From Sulfurimonas sp. (GTDB taxonomy: Bacteria; Campylobacterota; Campylobacteria; Campylobacterales; Sulfurimonadaceae): 64,000 bases of DNA. The first letter of the stretch is position 1. The number at the start of each line of letters is the position of its first letter. Positions 24,697 to 32,495 of the stretch are shown here, one piece after another. Under the pieces are notes generated by a model, which saw nothing but the letters and a program-made list of their open reading frames with translations, was not told where the DNA came from and did no database searches. The stretch covers positions 1 to 64,000 of the forward strand of contig JALSLJ010000076.1 of assembly GCA_026988315.1 (NCBI GenBank), in the 5' to 3' direction. The position numbers and the translations under genes are program-made.

Positions 24697-26775
24697 TTAC
24701 ATATTAGGGCTAACATCATAAGCCCCATCCGCAGAATAGTCATTGCTATGACATCTTCCACCATTACAAGACCCTGAGTTTGGTGCCCAAGCATCTCTCT
24801 CATCAACAATCAAGTTTTTACGATAACCGCTCATTGTTAGCCATCCAGCAGGTGCATTTGCATCTGTATAATTATATGGTGCTGGAAATGTATCATAACC
24901 TAGAAGTCTTGATACTGGGGAGCCGTGAGGAACAGCTACATGACACTCAACGCACCTAAAGCCTCTACCTGCCATCTTGTTTACCCAAAGTGTATGGGGA
25001 ACACTTATGTCATGGCAATTTTTGCAAAAATTACCAGTATCTCCTACATTCCCAATATCATCCATTGTGTAAAGTGTTATTCCATCTGCCTTTGTTGGCC
25101 AGAAATTATTATCTCCCTTTAGAAGATACTTCAAGTCTGAACCATGTGGACCTTTCGCATCTCCACCCATTTCAGCATCTGAACCATGACAATCTGAACA
25201 GTACATTGTACTCTCGCCTGGATTTTCAGTCCATGGACTCAATAATTGCGAGGGATCTAATGATTGTGGTGCATAAGAGCCTGTTCTCAGTGATTGTTTA
25301 ATAATAACTGGATGTCCTGATTTATTATTAATATTCATCTCCCATGCTACATCAGTAAGAATTGTGCCACTTAAAGACACATAACCTGTAGCAGAATCTG
25401 CTGAAGCTCCCACTCCCCAATATGAGTGACATTTTAAACATATTTGATACTCTTTTGTCGATGATTCAAGTGTTGTAAATACTGTTGGTTGTGTCCATGA
25501 TGCTGGCCATGTCGGCTCAACACCAGTAACTCCTGTTAGTACATTTGAGACAGCATTTGTAGATGTACCTGGAGCGGCATACCAACTTCCATCAGCTACA
25601 TGAGTACCAGGTTTCGCCTGATGTGGATTATGACAATCCATACAAACTGCATGTTTGTTGGTAGCCCATGATAAGCCTAATCCACCATTTGGATCTGTTA
25701 AATCTCCTCCATAAAGTACATCTAGGTTTGTATGTTGTCCACTCCCCTCTGTACCACTCATACCTATTGGATGTTTATAGTTTCTATTTGTCACAGACTC
25801 TATATCTTTAACCCCGCCTACTCCATGACAAGCAGCTCCTGATACACTCGATGCTGCCCCTTGATAACATGTTTGTGCTTGAACCTGTCTTGTTAAATAA
25901 TTTGTATTTTGCTCATTATTATGTGGTATATGGCAGTTTATACATCCCAAATCTCCCACCTTATTTGTTCCATATTTTGTTAATACTGCTGGGTCTGTAT
26001 AAGATGGTGAATTTGGAGGCAGTTGGTGAGCACTTCCTGTCCATCCTGTTTTATCATGGCAGGTTGTACATGTTTTTACTATATTTGCACCTAGACTAGC
26101 TTCTGTCCCTACATGTAAAAATTTAGCATTCTCTGTATGTGGATTATGGCATGAGGTACACTCTACATAACTTTTCCCATCGCTATAGGTATGTAATTTT
26201 ATTTTTGATGCTGGATCTATTGCAGATATAGCCACTAACTCCATTGTACGGATGCCACTACCGAAGTTTAGAGTTATATTTGGGTCATACTCTATGCCTA
26301 CGGGGTGATGATTTGTTAAATCTGTTCCTATGAGTGTTGTTCCAAGAGGTAAAGTTCCATCTATATCAACTCCACTCATGCTGATTGCAGAACCGTTTAG
26401 ATAGGTTTGTCTTAATTTATATACGGCTCCTACTGCTATTGTACCATCATGACAGCTCAGGCATTGTCTTGATATAGTTCCGGGTTGATCGTTTTGGGTT
26501 CCGAGTGCAGTTGGAGTTGGATAAGCCATTCTTTTGAGGTAGTCACTATTGTACATTATATAATCAGTAACTGGCATTGACCTATTCCAAAGTGGGGAAC
26601 CCGCTGGTCTTGTTACATGAGGAATGTGACAAAACACGCACTCTTCTGTCTCTGCTGTTGCTTTTATTGTTCCTGTGGATGTTATTGATAAATTATGTTT
26701 GGTATTAGCTACTGCTGCGTTTAGTGGTAAGCTGAAAATAAATATCATGCTTGTTAATGTAATTAATAATTTCAT
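24697..26775 (-). CDS. Secreted multiheme c-type cytochrome, copy A (10 CXXCH, 1 CX12CH, 1 CX4CH)
   Basis: The 692-residue protein has a signal peptide (cleavage near residue 20-22) and no membrane anchor. Canonical sites include CVFCH46, CLSCH105, CTSCH206, CTTCH236, CINCH278, CMDCH378, CLKCH446, CSDCH526, CKNCH584 and CVECH608. Between sites five and six lies C303-X12-C316-H317, and near the end C670-NGGR-CH676. The CVFCHIPH ... PLWN ... CLSCHDG opening is shared with the tetraheme protein at 36473. Residues 1-565 are identical to copy B; the last ~127 differ. It is probably exported to the cell surface as an electron conduit or filament subunit. AAAGGA precedes the ATG. Confidence 0.88.
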   Translation of the reverse strand: MKLLITLTSMIFIFSLPLNAAVANTKHNLSITSTGTIKATAETEECVFCHIPHVTRPAGSPLWNRSMPVTDYIMYNSDYLKRMAYPTPTALGTQNDQPGTISRQCLSCHDGTIAVGAVYKLRQTYLNGSAISMSGVDIDGTLPLGTTLIGTDLTNHHPVGIEYDPNITLNFGSGIRTMELVAISAIDPASKIKLHTYSDGKSYVECTSCHNPHTENAKFLHVGTEASLGANIVKTCTTCHDKTGWTGSAHQLPPNSPSYTDPAVLTKYGTNKVGDLGCINCHIPHNNEQNTNYLTRQVQAQTCYQGAASSVSGAACHGVGGVKDIESVTNRNYKHPIGMSGTEGSGQHTNLDVLYGGDLTDPNGGLGLSWATNKHAVCMDCHNPHQAKPGTHVADGSWYAAPGTSTNAVSNVLTGVTGVEPTWPASWTQPTVFTTLESSTKEYQICLKCHSYWGVGASADSATGYVSLSGTILTDVAWEMNINNKSGHPVIIKQSLRTGSYAPQSLDPSQLLSPWTENPGESTMYCSDCHGSDAEMGGDAKGPHGSDLKYLLKGDNNFWPTKADGITLYTMDDIGNVGDTGNFCKNCHDISVPHTLWVNKMAGRGFRCVECHVAVPHGSPVSRLLGYDTFPAPYNYTDANAPAGWLTMSGYRKNLIVDERDAWAPNSGSCNGGRCHSNDYSADGAYDVSPNM
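25082..26775. repeat. 1694-bp direct repeat, copy A
   Basis: This stretch appears identical, base for base, to 30770-32463 (constant offset 5688). It begins exactly at the start codon of the cytochrome gene and ends inside codon 565. Immediately outside, both upstream leader and downstream codons differ between copies. Identity was judged by reading both blocks and from the identical translations. Confidence 0.9.
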
Positions 26776-26792
26776 ATGACATCCTTTAATTA

Positions 26793-27806
26793 TTAGTTTT
26801 TAGGATCTAGTCGTTTAAATATTTTAATACATTTATTATTAACATCAGCTATATAAATTATATTACCTTGTGTAATTGATATATCTTCTACAAGTGCGAA
26901 CTCCCCTCTATCTCCCCCATACCTTCCAAATCTCATAAGAATTTCACCAAACTTGTTAAAAATTTGTACGGTGTTGTACATAGTATCACTGACATATACA
27001 TTATCATCACTATCAAGAGAGATGCCACGAGGATTTGCAAATCCACCAATATTTTGGCTCAACCTTCCGAAATGGCGAACAAAATTACCCTCTTTATCAA
27101 GTACATGAATGCGATGGTTCATCGAATCAGCTATATAAATATTCCCATCTTTTGCTACATCGATATATGTTGGTTTATTAAATTCAGCCTCTCCATCACC
27201 TCTTTGACCAAAGGATTTAAGAAATTTTCCTTCAAGTGTTGTAACATGAATCTGATTTGAAGCTACATCTACAATGTAGAGATTTTTAGAGTCTGCACTA
27301 ATTGCAATTCCAATTGGTCTGTTTAATTCTTTAAAGGCAATTTGATAGCTAAACTCTCCATCTTTATCAAATACAAAAATCTTTCCTAAAATAGAATCAG
27401 AAACATATATATTTCCATTTTTATCTGCAATAACATCAATCGGATAGATAAAGTTTTCATCTTCAGAGCCCTCTAAAATAATGGTCTCATCCTCTTGTTT
27501 ATCAAAAACAAAAACAGATTTAGAGGCTATATCAGTCACATATATTCTATTTGCATCAGCATGAATTCCAAATGGTGCAGATAGCATTAAGTCATTCTCC
27601 CCAAATATAAAATCATATACTTTTGTAAAGAAACCTTTCTCTATTCCTAGTCCGTCCGCACTATTTATACTAGAAATATATTCTATTCTTGCTTCATCAT
27701 CCTTTGGCCAAACGAGTCTTTCTGGCTGACTCTCGGAGACACTCTCTTTAGCATCTACAGACAGCACAACTACAGATAAAAATAATATATAAATAAACTT
27801 AAGCAT
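26793..27806 (-). CDS. Secreted NHL-repeat beta-propeller protein
   Basis: The chosen ATG gives 337 residues. It is preceded by AGGA at 8 bases and yields a clean signal peptide (MLKFIYILFLSVVVLSVDA); an ATG 15 bases further upstream lacks a ribosome binding site. About six NHL blades follow, such as GIHADANRIYVTDIASKSVF, VIADKNGNIYVSDSILGKIF, YIDVAKDGNIYIADSMNHRI and GISLDSDDNVYVSDTMYNTV. NHL propellers bind protein partners or act as surfaces for assembly. It lies 17 bases before cytochrome copy A and is related to the lipoprotein at 35235. A role in handling secreted cytochromes is inferred. Confidence 0.88.
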   Translation of the reverse strand: MLKFIYILFLSVVVLSVDAKESVSESQPERLVWPKDDEARIEYISSINSADGLGIEKGFFTKVYDFIFGENDLMLSAPFGIHADANRIYVTDIASKSVFVFDKQEDETIILEGSEDENFIYPIDVIADKNGNIYVSDSILGKIFVFDKDGEFSYQIAFKELNRPIGIAISADSKNLYIVDVASNQIHVTTLEGKFLKSFGQRGDGEAEFNKPTYIDVAKDGNIYIADSMNHRIHVLDKEGNFVRHFGRLSQNIGGFANPRGISLDSDDNVYVSDTMYNTVQIFNKFGEILMRFGRYGGDRGEFALVEDISITQGNIIYIADVNNKCIKIFKRLDPKN

Positions 27807-27936
27807 ATTAATATTCCTCATAAATAAAACTTTATTATATTACCAATATATCAAAAAAATGTAAATCAATCTTTAAAGTAAAGTGGGTTTACTATAAAAT
27901 GGAAGCACGATGAGTAAAATTATCTATTTCACATCT

Positions 27937-30396
27937 CTACAAGTTATTTAATTCAATACTCTTTTTGAGTAGTTCTGCTTCTTTGTCATATCTATTTAAC
28001 TTGAAATAATAATACTGTTCGTAAAGTTTTTTCTTAGTTTTATCTTTTATATATGCAGAAATATCGTATCTAAAGTGTTGCCTTAAAAATCCTAATGTGT
28101 CAAAACTATTGCCTACAACTTTATCATATCTCGAATAAAATGTTTCAGCAAGTAGATTTGTATCTGTTGCAGCATCTGATGATGAAACAATTTTTACTAG
28201 TTGATCTCTTGAGAGTGCAAAGTAACGGATAAGGTCATAAGAGCCTTTTATATTATGAAGTTCTAATACTTTACTTATGTGTGAATCTTGCATCTGTTTC
28301 TCAATTTTTTCATAATCATAAATAATTGGCTTATTTGAACCAAACAACAAAAGATCATGTGAAGAGACATTTACAAAACTAATAACATACCCAAAGGTAT
28401 CTGTATATGCTTTTATAATACTCTTCAGTGTTTCCACATCTATCTTAAAAAGTGGTACCCATTGTGCATAAATTCCACCCTCAGATAATTTCGATTTAAC
28501 TATTTCAAAAAAATCTTTATTCATGATATTGGAAGCTCCAGCAAGCCATGGATGTGAAGGTTGTGATACGATAATATCATACATATCATCCGACATCAAC
28601 AAACTGTTGCGTGCATCATTAATAGTTACACTCACTCTTTTGTCCTCTTCTATTGGTAAATTACCGCTATAGATGCTTCTCATAGCATCAACTACTGCAG
28701 GTTCTAATTCAACAACATCTATACTCACTAAATCATTCATAGCCAAAGCTTTTACAGAAGTTCCACCACCCAAACCAACAACAAATGCTTTCTTTGCTGA
28801 ATGATGTAGTAAAGATGGTATCTCTCCAAGTAAAAATTCACTTAAAAGAAGGTTGTTTTCATTACAGGTATCTATCCAAGATTCACTCAGTCCATTATTG
28901 AGAAGTTTTTTTATACATGGGTTATTATCATAACTTATTACACTAATAACTCCAGTTTGTCCCTCTTTTATATAGTGAGTAGTATAATCATTGGAGTGTG
29001 TAAAAGTCTCACGCTTGAGAACTATATCGATCATTTTGCGATAATCAATATGAGCCAAATTATAACTAGCTACTAAAAATAATATAGCAAATACAGTCCA
29101 TATAAACGGTGTATTTCTACTCTTTAGACCCTTTATAAAAAGTAGTGATGCTAAAACAACTATCAATGCCATAGTTGTTAGTAAAATATCAGTTGAAAAA
29201 TAAGGGATAAACAAAAAGCCAGCGATTAATGAGCCAATAATACCAGCAAAAGTATTGACAGCATAGCCTCTGCCGACATCACCATAAAATCTATCTATTT
29301 CAGGAGAGTAAACTCTTAATGCTATAGGGAAAAGTACTCCAAACATGATAGTTGCAGGAAGAAGCAGTAATAACATAGCCAAATATTTGCTCCACCTATA
29401 TACAAAAGCATCTACTTGCCAACTTTGTAAATAGTTGTAAATTTCTGGAAAAACTCCCAAACCTGCTCTTGCAAATAGTAGCATAATACCAAGAAGAAGA
29501 AGTCCAAAAAAAAGTGTTTTTTGCTCATCGAGCTTATATATAAATCTTGATCTAGCAATCCATGAACCAATCGCTAAACCAACAAGAAACATAGCTAGAA
29601 TTAAAGAAAATCCATAGATTGTATTTCCTGTATATATTATCAGAAACTTCATCCAACCAACCTCGGTTGCAATTGCACTTAAGCCTGTTATAAACAGTAC
29701 TACTAATGCTTTGTTATTAGTTTTATTAGACTTATATGTTATTTTTGATTTCTCTATAGACTTGTAATTAGATAATGAAAATTGCTTATAAAATATAACA
29801 CCGATAAGAGCTACAGATATATTTAGTAAGGCTGCAATATATAAAGTACCATCTAGTCCATAATGTGGAATAAAAACCAAGCCAGATAGAAGTACTCCAC
29901 AAACAGCTCCTAGAGTATTTAATGCATAAAAATGTGCAAGCTTAGGTCCTATCTCATCTCTATGTGTAATTACGACAGACATAAGCAGGGGAAAGGTTGT
30001 ACCGATTAAAAATGTAGGTACTAATAAGAGTATCATTACTAAAAAAAACTTAATGCCTAAACTAGATTCAAGGATTGGGAACATTGCTATATAACTATCA
30101 AGATTTAAAAGCAGAGGTAGTAAAATAACGGCACTTATAGCAATCCCTATCTCTACAAAAAGATAGATTTTAAATGGATGCTTAAATTTTTTAAGGATAT
30201 TCCCTGCAAAATAACTACCAAGTCCAAGTCCAAGAAAAAAAGCAGCTAAAACTGTGCTTATAGAGATACTCGTCGAGCCAATGCTTAAACTAAGTAAGCG
30301 TACCCAAAGTACCTGATAGATAAGAGCCGAACATCCAGATATAAGTAAAAAAAGTGAAACTATCCACTCTTTATATTTTATATTATCACACTCCAT
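27937..30396 (-). CDS. Fused MFS-like membrane domain and spermidine-synthase-like domain
   Basis: The 819-residue protein opens with a polytopic region of roughly 14 hydrophobic segments (residues 10-450; LLISGCSALIYQVLWVRLLS is the typical start of this family). A spermidine-synthase-type Rossmann domain follows with FVVGLGGGTSVKAL near residue 540, VDVVELEPAVVDAM, DARNSLL and IIVSQPSHPWLAG. Its end (FYSRYDKVVGNS and a helical tail) may be TPR-like. Such fusions are widespread, but substrates are rarely known. It begins 3 bases after cytochrome copy B. It could export or modify a small amine or a cytochrome-associated ligand; this is speculation. Confidence 0.85.
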   Translation of the reverse strand: MECDNIKYKEWIVSLFLLISGCSALIYQVLWVRLLSLSIGSTSISISTVLAAFFLGLGLGSYFAGNILKKFKHPFKIYLFVEIGIAISAVILLPLLLNLDSYIAMFPILESSLGIKFFLVMILLLVPTFLIGTTFPLLMSVVITHRDEIGPKLAHFYALNTLGAVCGVLLSGLVFIPHYGLDGTLYIAALLNISVALIGVIFYKQFSLSNYKSIEKSKITYKSNKTNNKALVVLFITGLSAIATEVGWMKFLIIYTGNTIYGFSLILAMFLVGLAIGSWIARSRFIYKLDEQKTLFFGLLLLGIMLLFARAGLGVFPEIYNYLQSWQVDAFVYRWSKYLAMLLLLLPATIMFGVLFPIALRVYSPEIDRFYGDVGRGYAVNTFAGIIGSLIAGFLFIPYFSTDILLTTMALIVVLASLLFIKGLKSRNTPFIWTVFAILFLVASYNLAHIDYRKMIDIVLKRETFTHSNDYTTHYIKEGQTGVISVISYDNNPCIKKLLNNGLSESWIDTCNENNLLLSEFLLGEIPSLLHHSAKKAFVVGLGGGTSVKALAMNDLVSIDVVELEPAVVDAMRSIYSGNLPIEEDKRVSVTINDARNSLLMSDDMYDIIVSQPSHPWLAGASNIMNKDFFEIVKSKLSEGGIYAQWVPLFKIDVETLKSIIKAYTDTFGYVISFVNVSSHDLLLFGSNKPIIYDYEKIEKQMQDSHISKVLELHNIKGSYDLIRYFALSRDQLVKIVSSSDAATDTNLLAETFYSRYDKVVGNSFDTLGFLRQHFRYDISAYIKDKTKKKLYEQYYYFKLNRYDKEAELLKKSIELNNL

Positions 30397-30399
30397 TTA

Positions 30400-32463
30400 C
30401 TACGGATAAGGGTTAGCATCATACCCGCCAACATTGCTATTGTGACACATACCGCCTCCACCGCAGGCAGGTGCATAAGCAGATGTTCTATTTCCCAAAT
30501 TATTTATGTCATAGGCACTTTTTTTCCAACCTGTCATTTTCAAACTGTTTCCACCATAGTTATATGGCTCAGGAAAATTAGTATATCCAATCAAACGAGA
30601 TATTGGTGAGCCATGAGGTACTACTACATGACACTCAACACATTTAAAACCTCTATTTGACATATTATTTCTCCATTGCGTATGTGGATATGCTGGGTCA
30701 TGACAATTTTTACAAAAAAGTCCTGTGTCGCCAGCGTTTCCTATGTCATCCATCGAGAACAATGTTGTACCATCTGCCTTTGTTGGCCAGAAATTATTAT
30801 CTCCCTTTAGAAGATACTTCAAGTCTGAACCATGTGGACCTTTCGCATCTCCACCCATTTCAGCATCTGAACCATGACAATCTGAACAGTACATTGTACT
30901 CTCGCCTGGATTTTCAGTCCATGGACTCAATAATTGCGAGGGATCTAATGATTGTGGTGCATAAGAGCCTGTTCTCAGTGATTGTTTAATAATAACTGGA
31001 TGTCCTGATTTATTATTAATATTCATCTCCCATGCTACATCAGTAAGAATTGTGCCACTTAAAGACACATAACCTGTAGCAGAATCTGCTGAAGCTCCCA
31101 CTCCCCAATATGAGTGACATTTTAAACATATTTGATACTCTTTTGTCGATGATTCAAGTGTTGTAAATACTGTTGGTTGTGTCCATGATGCTGGCCATGT
31201 CGGCTCAACACCAGTAACTCCTGTTAGTACATTTGAGACAGCATTTGTAGATGTACCTGGAGCGGCATACCAACTTCCATCAGCTACATGAGTACCAGGT
31301 TTCGCCTGATGTGGATTATGACAATCCATACAAACTGCATGTTTGTTGGTAGCCCATGATAAGCCTAATCCACCATTTGGATCTGTTAAATCTCCTCCAT
31401 AAAGTACATCTAGGTTTGTATGTTGTCCACTCCCCTCTGTACCACTCATACCTATTGGATGTTTATAGTTTCTATTTGTCACAGACTCTATATCTTTAAC
31501 CCCGCCTACTCCATGACAAGCAGCTCCTGATACACTCGATGCTGCCCCTTGATAACATGTTTGTGCTTGAACCTGTCTTGTTAAATAATTTGTATTTTGC
31601 TCATTATTATGTGGTATATGGCAGTTTATACATCCCAAATCTCCCACCTTATTTGTTCCATATTTTGTTAATACTGCTGGGTCTGTATAAGATGGTGAAT
31701 TTGGAGGCAGTTGGTGAGCACTTCCTGTCCATCCTGTTTTATCATGGCAGGTTGTACATGTTTTTACTATATTTGCACCTAGACTAGCTTCTGTCCCTAC
31801 ATGTAAAAATTTAGCATTCTCTGTATGTGGATTATGGCATGAGGTACACTCTACATAACTTTTCCCATCGCTATAGGTATGTAATTTTATTTTTGATGCT
31901 GGATCTATTGCAGATATAGCCACTAACTCCATTGTACGGATGCCACTACCGAAGTTTAGAGTTATATTTGGGTCATACTCTATGCCTACGGGGTGATGAT
32001 TTGTTAAATCTGTTCCTATGAGTGTTGTTCCAAGAGGTAAAGTTCCATCTATATCAACTCCACTCATGCTGATTGCAGAACCGTTTAGATAGGTTTGTCT
32101 TAATTTATATACGGCTCCTACTGCTATTGTACCATCATGACAGCTCAGGCATTGTCTTGATATAGTTCCGGGTTGATCGTTTTGGGTTCCGAGTGCAGTT
32201 GGAGTTGGATAAGCCATTCTTTTGAGGTAGTCACTATTGTACATTATATAATCAGTAACTGGCATTGACCTATTCCAAAGTGGGGAACCCGCTGGTCTTG
32301 TTACATGAGGAATGTGACAAAACACGCACTCTTCTGTCTCTGCTGTTGCTTTTATTGTTCCTGTGGATGTTATTGATAAATTATGTTTGGTATTAGCTAC
32401 TGCTGCGTTTAGTGGTAAGCTGAAAATAAATATCATGCTTGTTAATGTAATTAATAATTTCAT
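30400..32463 (-). CDS. Secreted multiheme c-type cytochrome, copy B (10 CXXCH, 1 CX12CH, 1 CX5CH)
   Basis: The 687-residue protein is identical to copy A through residue 565, so it carries the same signal peptide, first eight CXXCH sites and C303-X12-CH. The divergent C-terminal part keeps two CXXCH sites (CKNCH, CVECH) but differs elsewhere. It ends with ACGGGGMCHNSN (CX5CH) and YDANPYP, where copy A has SCNGGRCH (CX4CH) and YDVSPNM. It follows the beta-barrel gene after 32 bases, with AAAGGA as ribosome binding site. It is probably secreted and co-operates with, or substitutes for, copy A. Heme attachment at the wide-spaced sites is unproven. Confidence 0.88.
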   Translation of the reverse strand: MKLLITLTSMIFIFSLPLNAAVANTKHNLSITSTGTIKATAETEECVFCHIPHVTRPAGSPLWNRSMPVTDYIMYNSDYLKRMAYPTPTALGTQNDQPGTISRQCLSCHDGTIAVGAVYKLRQTYLNGSAISMSGVDIDGTLPLGTTLIGTDLTNHHPVGIEYDPNITLNFGSGIRTMELVAISAIDPASKIKLHTYSDGKSYVECTSCHNPHTENAKFLHVGTEASLGANIVKTCTTCHDKTGWTGSAHQLPPNSPSYTDPAVLTKYGTNKVGDLGCINCHIPHNNEQNTNYLTRQVQAQTCYQGAASSVSGAACHGVGGVKDIESVTNRNYKHPIGMSGTEGSGQHTNLDVLYGGDLTDPNGGLGLSWATNKHAVCMDCHNPHQAKPGTHVADGSWYAAPGTSTNAVSNVLTGVTGVEPTWPASWTQPTVFTTLESSTKEYQICLKCHSYWGVGASADSATGYVSLSGTILTDVAWEMNINNKSGHPVIIKQSLRTGSYAPQSLDPSQLLSPWTENPGESTMYCSDCHGSDAEMGGDAKGPHGSDLKYLLKGDNNFWPTKADGTTLFSMDDIGNAGDTGLFCKNCHDPAYPHTQWRNNMSNRGFKCVECHVVVPHGSPISRLIGYTNFPEPYNYGGNSLKMTGWKKSAYDINNLGNRTSAYAPACGGGGMCHNSNVGGYDANPYP
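30770..32463. repeat. 1694-bp direct repeat, copy B
   Basis: This is the partner of 25082-26775, in the same orientation, 5688 bases apart. Recombination between the copies would delete the NHL and MFS/spermidine-synthase-like genes and one cytochrome C-terminus. The sharp boundaries and complete identity point to recent gene conversion. Confidence 0.9.
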
Positions 32464-32495
32464 TTAATATCCTTTGTTTAATCCCTTAAGAGAAT

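Noticed and set aside
25851..26099. An 82-residue plus-strand frame, repeated at 31539-31787, as a duplicated small gene
   Set aside because: Both lie opposite the identical cytochrome coding block and exist only because that block is duplicated; no ribosome binding site or signal supports them.
24697..26775. MccA-type sulfite reductase
   Set aside because: MccA has eight hemes with a CX15CH active site; this protein has ten CXXCH plus CX12CH and CX4CH, and its N-terminus resembles the tetraheme secreted cytochrome instead.
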